Shown: positions 1 through 8,971, counted from the stretch's first letter. The stretch: 64,000 nucleotides of DNA from Hydrogenoanaerobacterium sp032017025 (GCF_032017025.1 NZ_DALZQO010000014.1:11645-75644); one strand, 5' to 3'. The notes: generated by a model not told the origin, from the letters alone. Numbers and translations are program-made.

Positions 1-110
1 AAGATTATTAGACAAGAAAACACCTCCATTTACTTTATTATAACAGAATCAAAAGAATTAAGCAAAATAACCAAAATATTTTAAAAATGTTATTTTTATT
101 TATAAAAAGG

Positions 111-137
111 TTAATTTTGTAAATTATGTGCCGAACT
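111..137 (+). promoter_or_regulatory. sigma-28-type promoter of the chemoreceptor gene
   Basis: TTAATTTT at 111-118, 11 bp, then GCCGAACT at 130-137. The known flagellar sigma-28 consensus is about TAAAGTTT-N11-GCCGATAA, so spacing and the GCCGA core match. A sigma-A-like TTGTAA-N16-TATAAT overlaps it, so either or both could be used. Confidence 0.6.
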
Positions 138-208
138 GTATAATAAGGGTAATTATCGCAATAAGTCTAAGCAAGGTAGATAGCTAAAATTTAAGAGGAG
201 TGTATGAA

Positions 209-1996
209 ATGCTAAAGCGATTGAAAATTGGCCCCAGAATTCTCGTTAGTTTTGGTCTGGTATTTCTTTTGTATGCAATTACAATGTGTATTTCTCTGTT
301 TAGTATCAGTAGTGTCGGCGAAAAATTGGATAATTTCTACAACAAAGATTTTTCGGTGGTAAATACAGCCTGGAACGTAAGGCTGTTAATGACAAGTGCT
401 GAGAAGAATATATTTAGCTCGGTTACCGATGATAACCCGCAAAACACGGCAAATTTTTTAAAGCTGGCAAGAAAAAATCTTGAAGATTTAGAAGATGCGA
501 ACATGGAACTGAACGAAAAATTTACCGGCGATCCGGCACTTTTAGAAACGTACAACCAAGCTATGAAAAAAGCAAAACCTGTTCGAGAGCAATTAATTAA
601 CTCTATAGCAGGCGGCTATTGCACCATAGCGCTTCAAACAATGAATAAAGAATATTTGCCGCTGATGAAAGACGCAAACAGCGCGTTGGATCAAATTTCT
701 GCCATCGCGAGCGATTCGGCAAAAACAGCGGTAGATGGCGGCGCAAAGATACGCAAGCAGGTTGTGGTTACGCTTTTGGTATTCAGCATAGCCAACCTGG
801 TTGTCATTGCTTTTATTACCCTGGCTCTTACAAAAGGAATTGTTAAGCCCCTGAGTGAGATTGAGAAAGCGGCGCATGAGCTTGCCAAAGGCAATCTGCA
901 AAAAGAGATTACCTACTCCGGTAGCGACGAGGTTGGCATGCTTGCACAAAGCATGCGTGAAACCATAGAAAAGCTGAAATTGGTGATTGAGAATATCGGC
1001 GTAGTGTTAGGCAAGGTTGCAGATTGCGACCTGACCGCCGAGGTTAATGTCGAGTATGCCGGCGACTTTGCCCCTGTAAAGGAAGCGATAGAAAAAATCC
1101 TTTGCGCAATGAACAGCACCATGCACCAGATTGAGCAGGCATCCGGGCAGGTTGCGGGCGGTTCCAATCAGGTTTCGGGTGGCGCGCAGGCATTGTCGCA
1201 GGGCGCAACCGAGCAGGCGAGTGCCATTCAGCAGCTAGCCGCGTCTATTAATGAGGTTTCAGAACAGGTCAAGGTTACCGCATCCGGTACCAATGCCACA
1301 AAAGAGCTTGTGCACATCACCGGAGATGCGCTAATCAAGAGCAACCAACAGATGCAGGTTATGCTTGGTGCAATGGAAAATATCAACAGCTCATCCAAAG
1401 AGATTGGCAAAATTATCAAGACAATCGACGATTTTGCGTTCCAAACAAATATTCTTGCACTGAATGCGGCGGTAGAGGCTGCACGCGCCGGGCAGGCGGG
1501 CAAAGGCTTTGCCGTGGTGGCAGACGAAGTGAGAAGGCTTGCCTCCAAGAGCGCCGAAGCAGCGAAAGATACTGCCGATTTGATTGAAAAATCAATGAAA
1601 CAGGTTGCCGGCGGCACCAAAACCGCAAACGAAACGGCAAAATCCTTGCAGTATATTGTAGAAAATACAAAAAAGATAACGGGGCTGGTAAACGAAATCT
1701 CTGCGGCGTCCACCGAGGAGGCGGCGGCAATTACACAGATAACCCGAGGTATTGAGCAAATTTCATCCGTGGTACAAACAAACTCGGCAACAGCGGAAGA
1801 GAGTGCCGCCGCGAGCGAGGAGCTCAACGGGCAGGCGCAGCTTCTTAAGGGGCTTGTAAAAAAATTCAGCCTAAAAAAAGCCGATGTTAAGGATGAGGTT
1901 TGCCCTGAAGAGCCCTCTGATGAAGAGGCAGAAGAAATCATCACGTCTCTCGACCAATTTGAAGCAAAGGGGGACTCGGGGAAATATCATTTGTAA
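209..1996 (+). CDS. methyl-accepting chemotaxis protein
   Basis: Membrane chemoreceptor of 595 residues that senses a ligand and signals to CheA/CheW. A transmembrane helix lies near residues 10-33. A helical extracellular region of about 150 residues follows, with no recognised ligand domain beyond a probable four-helix bundle. A second helix lies near 184-207, then HAMP-like helices and the cytoplasmic coiled coil. The conserved hairpin tip (FQTNILALNAAVEAARAG) sits near residue 410. The start is ATG at 209 because AGAGGAG at 194-200 gives 8 bp spacing; the in-frame GTG at 200 overlaps that site. It lies alone behind a sigma-28-type promoter. Ligand unknown. Confidence 0.93.
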   Translation: MLKRLKIGPRILVSFGLVFLLYAITMCISLFSISSVGEKLDNFYNKDFSVVNTAWNVRLLMTSAEKNIFSSVTDDNPQNTANFLKLARKNLEDLEDANMELNEKFTGDPALLETYNQAMKKAKPVREQLINSIAGGYCTIALQTMNKEYLPLMKDANSALDQISAIASDSAKTAVDGGAKIRKQVVVTLLVFSIANLVVIAFITLALTKGIVKPLSEIEKAAHELAKGNLQKEITYSGSDEVGMLAQSMRETIEKLKLVIENIGVVLGKVADCDLTAEVNVEYAGDFAPVKEAIEKILCAMNSTMHQIEQASGQVAGGSNQVSGGAQALSQGATEQASAIQQLAASINEVSEQVKVTASGTNATKELVHITGDALIKSNQQMQVMLGAMENINSSSKEIGKIIKTIDDFAFQTNILALNAAVEAARAGQAGKGFAVVADEVRRLASKSAEAAKDTADLIEKSMKQVAGGTKTANETAKSLQYIVENTKKITGLVNEISAASTEEAAAITQITRGIEQISSVVQTNSATAEESAAASEELNGQAQLLKGLVKKFSLKKADVKDEVCPEEPSDEEAEEIITSLDQFEAKGDSGKYHL

Positions 1997-2132
1997 AAAG
2001 CTTTCGTTTACAACAAGTGATTTGGTCTTAGCAATCCATCGCTTTTTTGGGAAAAGTATCGAAAAAAGCGACTATTTGTAGAATTGCATAAATTATAATT
2101 AAATATTTGTCTATATTTGGATTAATTTTTAC

Positions 2133-2160
2133 TTAACTTTTGGATTCAACCGTACGATAT
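2133..2160 (+). promoter_or_regulatory. sigma-28-type promoter of flagellin
   Basis: TTAACTTT at 2133-2140, 12 bp, then TACGATAT at 2153-2160. Both halves are identical to those before the YlqG-like gene (51338-51364), where the spacer is 11 bp. This implies a leader of roughly 120 nt before the flagellin ATG. Confidence 0.6.
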
Positions 2161-2192
2161 ATGTAGTAGAACAGAAAAAATGCTGTTCGCAA

Positions 2193-2281
2193 GCCAAACA
2201 AGGACAAGGCGCCGTTCCTGTTTGGCAACACAAAGCGTTTTAGGGAAAGGATTCCCTGAAATAAAAAAAATACATGGAGGT
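2193..2281 (+). promoter_or_regulatory. structured flagellin leader with CsrA-type binding sites
   Basis: Hairpin 1 pairs GCCAAACA (2193-2200) with TGTTTGGC (2219-2226) and carries AGGA on its left arm. Hairpin 2 is AGGGAA (2242-2247), loop AGGA (2248-2251), TTCCCT (2252-2257), which is the GGA-in-loop form CsrA prefers. A third GGA lies in the Shine-Dalgarno ATGGAGG at 2274-2280. In Bacillus, CsrA binds one hairpin plus the Shine-Dalgarno of hag and is antagonised by FliW. Both proteins are encoded here at 9.1-9.8 kb. Confidence 0.6.
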
Positions 2282-2287
2282 AAAATT

Positions 2288-3478
2288 ATGATTATTCAAC
2301 ACAACATTATGGCTCTTAACGCTCACAGACAGCTGGGCGGCAACAACGGTGCAGTAGCAAAAAACCTTGAGAAACTTTCTTCCGGTTTTAGAATCAACCG
2401 TGCAGGTGACGACGCTGCTGGTCTTGCAATCTCTGAAAAAATGAGAGCACAGATCAAAGGCCTTGAGAGAGCACAGGCGAACGCACAGGACGGTATCTCT
2501 CTGGTACAAACCGCTGAGGGTGCTTTGACCGAAGTTCACTCCATGCTCAATCGTATGGTAGAGCTGGCTACCCAGTCTGCAAACGGCACTTATAAAAATG
2601 ACGTTGACCGTGAAGCTCTGCAGAGCGAAGTAGATTCTCTGAGCGCAGAAATCAACCGTATTGCAGAATTCACCGATTTTAACGGAATTAAATTGCTCGA
2701 TGGCACCATGGGCGGCTACAAGGGAGCAGATATTGCTGCCGGCGTTGGTCATGCTGCAAACCCTGCAACTGTATCGGGCGGAAAGCTTGCTAATAACGAT
2801 GCAATCAAATTCAGTGTTGATGCCACTGGTAAAGTAACTGTAACAGACCTAGGTACTAATGGAAGCGCTGATTTTCTTACTAAAGGTGTTACTGTCAACG
2901 GTGATGCTAAGAATCCTTCCGGTGCAGGTACATACAAGTTTACCATCTCAATGGATAAGACAAAAGCAACCGCTGAAGAGTACGAGAAGTGGAACGGCGT
3001 AGAAATTTCTTTTACATCCACCGGCAATGGTACCCCAACAGCAGCAACCTTTACCGTTACAGCAGATGCTGACGGAAACATCGGCGGCGGCCTGAACTTG
3101 CAAATCGGCGATTCTGCTGACCAGCAAATTAGTGTTGCAGTTGCTGACATGAGCACTAAGGCACTGGGCATTAATACAGTTGACATCGGCACAGAGGCTG
3201 GTGCTAAGACAGCAATTCAAACCATTAAAGATGCTATTAACAAAGTATCCACCAACCGCTCCAACCTTGGTGCTGTTCAGAACCGTCTCGAGCACACCAT
3301 CAACAACCTCGGCGTAACCTCCGAGAACATGACCGCTGCAGAGAGCCGTATCCGCGACGTAGATATGGCAAAAGAGATGATGGCGTTCACCAAGAACAAC
3401 GTCCTCACTCAGGCAGCTCAGGCTATGCTTGCTCAGGCAAATCAGCAGCCTCAGTCTGTTCTCCAGCTCCTCAGATAA
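2288..3478 (+). CDS. fliC/hag: flagellin
   Basis: Filament subunit of 396 residues, exported by the flagellar type III apparatus. The N-terminal D0-D1 region (MIIQHNIMALNAHRQL, then the SSGFRINRAGDDAAGLAISE block) and the C-terminal block (AESRIRDVDMAKEM to VLQLLR) are strongly conserved. Residues of about 165-300 form a variable, Thr/Gly-rich exposed domain. The start is ATG at 2288, preceded by GGAGG at 2276-2280. An in-frame ATG at 2180 would translate the structured leader and is rejected. The gene is monocistronic between a sigma-28-type promoter and a strong terminator. It is the likely target of CsrA/FliW control. Confidence 0.97.
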   Translation: MIIQHNIMALNAHRQLGGNNGAVAKNLEKLSSGFRINRAGDDAAGLAISEKMRAQIKGLERAQANAQDGISLVQTAEGALTEVHSMLNRMVELATQSANGTYKNDVDREALQSEVDSLSAEINRIAEFTDFNGIKLLDGTMGGYKGADIAAGVGHAANPATVSGGKLANNDAIKFSVDATGKVTVTDLGTNGSADFLTKGVTVNGDAKNPSGAGTYKFTISMDKTKATAEEYEKWNGVEISFTSTGNGTPTAATFTVTADADGNIGGGLNLQIGDSADQQISVAVADMSTKALGINTVDIGTEAGAKTAIQTIKDAINKVSTNRSNLGAVQNRLEHTINNLGVTSENMTAAESRIRDVDMAKEMMAFTKNNVLTQAAQAMLAQANQQPQSVLQLLR

Positions 3479-3491
3479 GTTTTAACAAACT

Positions 3492-3523
3492 AAAAAAGAA
3501 CCACCCTTTGGGTGGTTCTTTTT
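3492..3523 (+). terminator. flagellin intrinsic terminator
   Basis: AAAGAACCACCC pairs with GGGTGGTTCTTT across a TTT loop, followed by T residues, 15 bp after the flagellin stop. Confidence 0.92.
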
Positions 3524-3531
3524 CTATGTTC

Positions 3532-3972
3532 CTAGTGCCTTGGGTTTGCCTTAACAACCAGTATCGCCTGCACCAGTGCGGTGGTTACCTCTGTACTGTG
3601 CTGCTGCTCAACAAGGCTGAGAACTGCCTTGTTTTTTTCGTTTATTACAACATATTTGGACGGAAGCTTATTTAGTGCTATGGCTACAATATCTTTTTTG
3701 CATTTATCGCATTTACAGCAGCTAAACCGCTCCAGTGCAGCCTCCAGCTTTGAAAACACAAGCCCCTCCATCAGGTTAATTAAGGTGTTTTCACCCTGTT
3801 CCTTCATCTGGGCATCGATACCGCTTTTGTACAGGCTGCCAATGGGCGTGGCTTCTTCCGGTGCGGGGGCTGCTTGCAAAGAGGTTGCTTCCGGTGCGGC
3901 AGCCTTGATGGAAGACGGCATAATCTTGCGGTACATGGCGTCTTTGTCTATTTCTTTTTTGCTTCGTGCCAT
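3532..3972 (-). CDS. ComFB-domain protein
   Basis: Protein of 146 residues. Residues 1-60 are low-complexity (Ala/Pro/Glu). Residues of about 62-146 resemble the ComFB family, including a CCKCDKCKKDIVAIALNKLP block and a C-terminal KANPRH. Bacillus ComFB has no clear function. Cyanobacterial family members (CdgR/ComFB) have been reported to bind c-di-GMP, so a role as a c-di-nucleotide receptor is a reasonable inference in a locus that also has a c-di-GMP riboswitch and PilZ-type genes. It starts 5 bp after the stop of the ParA-like gene and is clearly cotranscribed with it. Family assignment is from motif memory. Confidence 0.7.
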   Translation of the reverse strand: MARSKKEIDKDAMYRKIMPSSIKAAAPEATSLQAAPAPEEATPIGSLYKSGIDAQMKEQGENTLINLMEGLVFSKLEAALERFSCCKCDKCKKDIVAIALNKLPSKYVVINEKNKAVLSLVEQQHSTEVTTALVQAILVVKANPRH

Positions 3973-3977
3973 ACTGA

Positions 3978-4739
3978 TTAAGCCCCCTTTGCAATCATCT
4001 CGTCAATCAAGGCGGTATAATCTGCCGTAACGTTGTTTTTAGGTGCATACTGCATCAAGCTGCGCTGCAGAGACTGTGCCTCGCTTACCGCAACGCTGTT
4101 GCGTATAAATGTGTCAAAAACAGGGATGTCCAAATCCTTTGCAATCAGCTCCACCGTGCCGCGGATTTCGCCGCTGAACAGGGTGCGGGGGTTGTGCTTG
4201 GTCAACAAAATGCCAAGGATTGAGATGGCAGGGTTGCAGCGCTTTTTAACTCGCTCAACCGTTTCATAAAGCTGGGTAATGCCCTGCAGGCTGAAAATAT
4301 CGGAAAGCATGGGTACAATCACGCCGTCCGACGCGGTAAAAGCGTTGACGGTGAGAATACCAAGCGCCGGCGGGGTGTCGATAAAGATATAATCATAAAA
4401 GGGCAAAATGGGCTGCAAAGCATTTTTGAGTAAAAACTCACGGTCGGTGTCGGTGAATTCCAGCTCAATACTGCTGAGTAAAATGTTGGCAGCAATAATG
4501 TCGATCAAATTGGTTTTCTGTATCGCAAACTGGGTTTTCAATTCGCCCTTTAAAACGTCGTAAATAGTAGCGCTGGTTTCTGTGTCCGCACCCATACTGA
4601 AGCTCAGGTTCCCCTGCGGGTCTAAATCGATCACAAGCACCCGAAAGCCACGTTCTTTTAAACCGATGGCGAGCATGCCGGTAGTGGTGGTTTTTCCCAC
4701 ACCACCCTTCTGGTTGGAGACGGACATAATTTTACACAT
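3978..4739 (-). CDS. ParA/Soj-family ATPase
   Basis: Cytoplasmic ATPase of 253 residues with the deviant Walker A motif KGGVGKTTT at about residue 10, DLDPQGN (Walker A') and a Walker B region FIDTPPALG. The family uses ATP-driven dimer gradients to position chromosomes, plasmids or chemoreceptor arrays. The start is ATG at 4739, with AAGGGGG 9 bp upstream; an upstream in-frame ATG at 4781 lacks a ribosome site. No parB or parS was seen nearby, so chromosome segregation is unlikely. Its place beside flagellin and its ComFB partner suggests positioning or regulation of motility structures. It is not FlhG: it has no N-terminal FlhF-activating motif and flhF is absent. Confidence 0.85.
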   Translation of the reverse strand: MCKIMSVSNQKGGVGKTTTTGMLAIGLKERGFRVLVIDLDPQGNLSFSMGADTETSATIYDVLKGELKTQFAIQKTNLIDIIAANILLSSIELEFTDTDREFLLKNALQPILPFYDYIFIDTPPALGILTVNAFTASDGVIVPMLSDIFSLQGITQLYETVERVKKRCNPAISILGILLTKHNPRTLFSGEIRGTVELIAKDLDIPVFDTFIRNSVAVSEAQSLQRSLMQYAPKNNVTADYTALIDEMIAKGA

Positions 4740-4791
4740 TGCAAAATTCCCCCTTGAAGTAGGTACTTCGACATAAAGCATTCTAAATCAT

Positions 4792-4820
4792 ATTATATAG
4801 TCTTTCTTTACGTTTGACAA
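4792..4820 (-). promoter_or_regulatory. sigma-A promoter of the parA-comFB pair
   Basis: On the minus strand TTGTCA (4820-4815), 17 bp, TATAAT (4797-4792). A near-consensus housekeeping promoter about 50 bp before the ParA start, in contrast to the sigma-28-type promoters of its neighbours. Confidence 0.75.
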
Positions 4821-4866
4821 TATCTGAATAACAAAAGCAAAAGTTCAAAATAATTTCAGTCAGCTA

Positions 4867-4893
4867 TTAAGTTTTTGCATAATGATACGAATA
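4867..4893 (+). promoter_or_regulatory. sigma-28-type promoter of flgM
   Basis: TTAAGTTT at 4867-4874, 11 bp, TACGAATA at 4886-4893. The upstream element matches 7 of 8 consensus positions; the downstream element keeps the CGA core. Confidence 0.55.
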
Positions 4894-4964
4894 ATTATTA
4901 TAGAGGATCATGATTGGATTGAATGGATACGGCGCTGTTGGAAGCGCGGGAAAGGGTGTTAGTT

Positions 4965-5273
4965 ATGGAGATTAAACCAACGGCAGGCTACAATATTTAC
5001 AAAGCGAATATGCGCAATACAAGCAACCCCGAAAATTCTTCGGCGAAATCTGCTCCATCAGCAGCCACAGGCAAGATGGACACCATTTCCATCAGTGCAC
5101 AGGGCGCGCAGCAGAAAGAAGCGGCAAAGCTCACAGCTGCTATTACCAAAGAGGTTACCGCTGACGCAGATGCCGCTAAGATTGATGCACTGAAAAAAGC
5201 GGTTCAAAACGGAACTTATCACATTCCTGCCGAAAAAATTGCACAGGCAATATTAAACGGGCTGTTTGCTTAG
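4965..5273 (+). CDS. flgM: anti-sigma-28 factor FlgM
   Basis: Small protein of 102 residues that binds sigma-28 (FliA, 41509-42285) and holds it inactive until it is exported after hook completion. The N-terminal half is flexible and Ser/Ala-rich. The C-terminal helical region (from about residue 60, ending YHIPAEKIAQAILNGLF) is the sigma-binding part. ATG at 4965 follows GGGAAAGGG; the in-frame ATG at 4923 has no ribosome site. It is first in the flgM-flgN-flgK-flgL-yviE order seen in Bacillus. Confidence 0.93.
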   Translation: MEIKPTAGYNIYKANMRNTSNPENSSAKSAPSAATGKMDTISISAQGAQQKEAAKLTAAITKEVTADADAAKIDALKKAVQNGTYHIPAEKIAQAILNGLFA

Positions 5274-5306
5274 AAACAGCAGATGAAAGAACGGAGGTGA
5301 ACGCGC

Positions 5307-5783
5307 TTGAACAGCAGACAAGAATTGTTGGATTTTTTATACGAATATGCCGGCTTTTTCAGTGAAATGGAGCAGACAGAAACGCAAAAGTTGGACAACC
5401 TGCTTTCACGGCAGCTGGAACGCATAGAGCATTCCATTTCAATGCAACAGGCAATGGATAAACGGCTACAAAACCTGGAAAAGCGTCGTGCAGATCTCCA
5501 AACGAAACTGGGCTTTGATGGAATGTCCTTCAAAAATATCATAGAAGAATTTCCCGAGGAAAACAGGGCGGAGCTCAGCCGTTTGTTTGAACGTATTGAA
5601 AATTCACTTGATAATATCAAGTTTTTAAATCAAAAATCTATGAACGTTGCAAAATCAAGGTTGGAGGAAATGGGGAGCAATGCTCAGTTTAAGGTTTCTG
5701 CCAATCTTTCAAATTATAGTGGATATACAACCAAAGACAGCAACCAAATGCCAGCACACTCTATTTTAGAAACGAAGGTATAA
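5307..5783 (+). CDS. flgN: FlgN-type export chaperone
   Basis: Helical cytoplasmic protein of 158 residues that keeps FlgK and FlgL soluble and delivers them to the export gate. It is mostly amphipathic helix and coiled coil (residues 1-120), with a polar tail. The start is TTG at 5307, 9 bp after GGAGG; no ATG is in reach. It lies between flgM and flgK, the usual position for flgN. Confidence 0.82.
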   Translation: MNSRQELLDFLYEYAGFFSEMEQTETQKLDNLLSRQLERIEHSISMQQAMDKRLQNLEKRRADLQTKLGFDGMSFKNIIEEFPEENRAELSRLFERIENSLDNIKFLNQKSMNVAKSRLEEMGSNAQFKVSANLSNYSGYTTKDSNQMPAHSILETKV

Positions 5784-5822
5784 GACAATAGAGAAAATAA
5801 TAAAGCAAGGGGGCCCATTGTT

Positions 5823-7331
5823 TTGAGACCTACATTTATGGGATTTGAAACTGCAAAACGCGGTTTAATGGCAAACCAGAAGGGTTTGGATATTACAGGA
5901 CACAACCTGACCAACGTTAACACCAGGGGGTACACCAGGCAGAGAGTGGATTTTGTTTCGGTTACCATGTCGGGTCAAAATTCGCGCTATCCGGTTAATC
6001 AGGCTGCATTTGCAGGGCAGGGCGTAAATGTGAACGGTGTATCGCAAATACGCAACGCTTTTTTGGATAAACGCTTTCGTGAGGAATGCGGCGATGTCGG
6101 CTACTACGACCAGTCAGCCGCAATCTTAAGTGACGTTGAGTTGGCGTTGGATGAAATTCAGGGAACCGGTTTGCAGGGTGCAATGAAAAGCATAACCGAG
6201 GCACTCCAAAATTTCAGTTCCAATGCAGATCAAGTCACTCATGCAAACATCGTCCTTACATCTGTAAAAAATCTGACGCAAATTCTTCATCAGTTCGATA
6301 CCAAGCTCAACAACATTGCAGAACAGCAAAAATTCGATTTAAATGTTGCGGTGAATGATGTCAACTCCATTTTAACGCGCATAGCAAACCTTAATAAAAC
6401 CATTTCAGACGAAGTCTTTACAAATTCAGAATATACAAATGAATATTACGGCCCCAACGAGCTGCTGGATGAGAGAAATCTGTTACTGGACGAGCTTTCT
6501 ACTTATGGCGCGCTCACAGTATACCCCAACAAGGATGGCTCGGTGAAGGTTGAGTTCAACGGGAAAACTGTAGTAGAGGGTTCTACCTATGATACTTTGG
6601 AGCTCCATGCCGGTAACACAGTGTCGCTGACATGGCAAAGCAGCGGGAAAAAAGCCGATTTGCCGACGGGCTCGCTAAAAGCATATGTCAATATGCTCAA
6701 CGGTAGAGGAACCGCTGCTACAGGCGAAGAAAACTTTTCAAAGGGTATTCCGTATTTTAAAGATAAGATTGACGCTTTTGCACAGCAGTTTGCAAGGCTG
6801 TTCAATCAAACTGTACCCGATTGCGACGACGCCGGTACACCTGGGCATGACCCGCATGACCCTACCGGAACACGCTTTAAAGCACTTTTGCAGGGTGGTG
6901 CAGATGGAACAATCACCGCGGGCAGTCTTACAGTTACCGATGTATGGAATGACAACCCCGGTTATATTATTCCGCCGGGCTGTGTTTCGGGCGGTGAAAA
7001 AAACAACCCGCATATTTTAGCACTAAAAAATCGTTTTAACGAAAAAATTAGCTTTGGTGAATTCGAAGGCACCTTTGGTGAATATGTAAACTTCTACAAT
7101 ACAACAATTGGCCAAGAAGCTACATTCTATAGCACGCGCCTCAAAGCAACCGCTGCAATTGCAGATAATCTGCTTGATAACAGAGACGCAATCTCGGGCG
7201 TTTCCCCCGATGAAGAGGGTACAAACCTGATGCTGTATGACAAGGCTTATAAAGCAATTGGCCGTCTGATGACCGTGATGGACGAAGCACTGGATGTGCT
7301 GATTAATAGGACCGGAATGGTCGGCAGATAA
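5823..7331 (+). CDS. flgK: flagellar hook-associated protein 1 FlgK
   Basis: Hook-filament junction protein of 502 residues. The N-terminus carries the rod/hook-family block (MGFETAKRGLMANQKGLDITGHNLTN) and the C-terminus the matching helix (GVSPDEEGTNLMLYDKAY, then RLMTVMDEALDVLINRTG). The start is TTG at 5823, 9 bp after AAGGGGG at 5807-5813. It is cotranscribed with flgL. Confidence 0.95.
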   Translation: MRPTFMGFETAKRGLMANQKGLDITGHNLTNVNTRGYTRQRVDFVSVTMSGQNSRYPVNQAAFAGQGVNVNGVSQIRNAFLDKRFREECGDVGYYDQSAAILSDVELALDEIQGTGLQGAMKSITEALQNFSSNADQVTHANIVLTSVKNLTQILHQFDTKLNNIAEQQKFDLNVAVNDVNSILTRIANLNKTISDEVFTNSEYTNEYYGPNELLDERNLLLDELSTYGALTVYPNKDGSVKVEFNGKTVVEGSTYDTLELHAGNTVSLTWQSSGKKADLPTGSLKAYVNMLNGRGTAATGEENFSKGIPYFKDKIDAFAQQFARLFNQTVPDCDDAGTPGHDPHDPTGTRFKALLQGGADGTITAGSLTVTDVWNDNPGYIIPPGCVSGGEKNNPHILALKNRFNEKISFGEFEGTFGEYVNFYNTTIGQEATFYSTRLKATAAIADNLLDNRDAISGVSPDEEGTNLMLYDKAYKAIGRLMTVMDEALDVLINRTGMVGR

Positions 7332-7365
7332 CAAGATTTTATGACATACGGAGGATTGATGAACA

Positions 7366-8352
7366 GTGAGAGTAACACAAAATTCATTAACCAGATCTTA
7401 TATGAGAAACCTCAATAAAAATCTCTCTGATTTAGCAAGATCCAACGAGAGATTGACAACTGAGAGAAGGTTCAACCGTGTATCCGAGAGCACCTCGGAT
7501 GCTGCACGTGCCTACACAATCAGAGATCAGCTTGCACACAACGATCAGTATCTCACCAATATCCGCGATGCCAAGGGTGAACTCTCCTCGGCTGAAAGCA
7601 ATATGATGTCCGTAAGCGATATCCTGAAAAAAGCACAAGAGCGAGTACTGCAGGGCATTACAGGTACGAGTTCAGATGTACAACGCGAAATTCTTGCAAG
7701 GGAAATCGACAACCTTAAAGATGAGATGCTTCAGTTGGCTAACGCTAAATACGGGGATAAGTTTTTGTTCTCGGGTTCCAGCAACGATACAGCGCCATTT
7801 ACCATAGTTAACGGTGATTTATTGTTTAATGGTGTAAGCGTTAACAATACCAACGATCGAAATTTGTTTAATGAAAACAACGACGTTTACCTTGATATCG
7901 GGCTTGGGCTCACAATGACAGGGCCAAACGTCGATACAAAAACAGCATTTAAAATTTCAACCTCGGGTGTTGATGTGTTGGGTTTTGGCACTACAATGAT
8001 TAATGGTGAGGCTGCGCCAAACAATCTGATCAATCTACTGGATGAAATTTCCACAAAACTGCGTGCGGGTGATACCGATGCGGCTGGGTCGCTGATGGAG
8101 CATCTTAAAACAAGAAGCAATGATTTGTTGATTGCGATTACGGATATTGGCAATCGTGACAGCTTTTTGGGGCAGAATGTCAATCGCATTGAAAATGATA
8201 TTCTAAATCTGAAAGAAACTCAGAAAAAGCTTGAAGGAATAAGCCTCGAAGAAGAATCCATCTACAACAAAAGCTATGAAATGGCATGGATGGTTACCTT
8301 GCAGCTTGGCTCCAAAATTATTCCCCCATCGATATTCGATTTTATGAGATAG
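7366..8352 (+). CDS. flgL: flagellar hook-associated protein 3 FlgL
   Basis: Second junction protein, 328 residues, with flagellin-like ends: MRVTQNSLTRSYMRNLNKNL at the N-terminus and a C-terminal helix ending in AWMVTLQLGSKIIPPSIFDF. The start is GTG at 7366, about 9 bp after CGGAGGA. Export depends on FlgN and the type III apparatus. Confidence 0.94.
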   Translation: MRVTQNSLTRSYMRNLNKNLSDLARSNERLTTERRFNRVSESTSDAARAYTIRDQLAHNDQYLTNIRDAKGELSSAESNMMSVSDILKKAQERVLQGITGTSSDVQREILAREIDNLKDEMLQLANAKYGDKFLFSGSSNDTAPFTIVNGDLLFNGVSVNNTNDRNLFNENNDVYLDIGLGLTMTGPNVDTKTAFKISTSGVDVLGFGTTMINGEAAPNNLINLLDEISTKLRAGDTDAAGSLMEHLKTRSNDLLIAITDIGNRDSFLGQNVNRIENDILNLKETQKKLEGISLEEESIYNKSYEMAWMVTLQLGSKIIPPSIFDFMR

Positions 8353-8386
8353 TATTCATCTAACTGTATGAGATAGAGGTGTTATC

Positions 8387-8971
8387 ATGCAACTGCTGAA
8401 AATCACAAGCGTTCCGATTAAAATTTCCATGAGGGTTGAAAGTCCGCGGCTGGAGATAAAGCAGCCAAAGCCGGAACTTACGATCCGCCGTGTACCCTCT
8501 AAGCTATCCATGGAATCAAAAAATATTAAAGCAAAAATCGATACTTATGAAGCACGCGATAGCCTTGGGTTTAAAACCTCAAGGGCTCTCAGCGATGCCG
8601 CAGCAGCAGAGGGAATGCAGGCAGCTGCCGAGGCAACCGCGCAATATGCGCAGATTGGCAACCAGATGGCAAAGATTCATAAAGGTGCAAACCTGCCTGA
8701 TATTGTATATCCAAAGCTGCTTGATCAGCGCACTACTTATCTTAAGTTTCTGCCTGAGGTGGGCCCCAATATATCATGGGAACCCAATCAGCTGAGTATG
8801 GAGTATACCCCTACAGAGCTTAATTTTGATGCAAAAATTTTGCAGAATTCTATGGAATATATCCCCGGCCAAATACAGTTCGACGTTGAACAGTACCCCA
8901 AGGTTCATATTGAATATTTGGGTAAGCCGATGTATGTGCCGCCCAGTGCAAGCCCAGATTATGAAGAATAG
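8387..8971 (+). CDS. YviE-like (DUF6470) protein
   Basis: Cytoplasmic protein of 194 residues without signal or membrane segments. Short motifs recur (IKISMRVESPRLEIKQPKP near the start, WEPNQLSMEYTPTELNFD at about 130-150). It matches Bacillus YviE in position between flgL and fliW and in general character. The function of the family is unknown. The gene ends just before a terminator that separates it from fliW. Confidence 0.75.
   Translation: MQLLKITSVPIKISMRVESPRLEIKQPKPELTIRRVPSKLSMESKNIKAKIDTYEARDSLGFKTSRALSDAAAAEGMQAAAEATAQYAQIGNQMAKIHKGANLPDIVYPKLLDQRTTYLKFLPEVGPNISWEPNQLSMEYTPTELNFDAKILQNSMEYIPGQIQFDVEQYPKVHIEYLGKPMYVPPSASPDYEE

Noticed and set aside
1228..1944. Long minus-strand ORF inside the chemoreceptor gene
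   Set aside because: Antisense shadow of a Ser/Ala-rich coding region; composition (Ser/Ala/Ile/Cys-rich) is unlike a real protein and no ribosome site is present.
2180..2287. N-terminal extension of flagellin from ATG 2180
   Set aside because: It would translate the hairpin leader, has no ribosome site, and flagellin begins at the conserved MIIQHNIMALNA.
3978..4739. ParA-like protein as FlhG
   Set aside because: FlhG lies beside flhF and carries an N-terminal DQAxxLR motif; neither is present.
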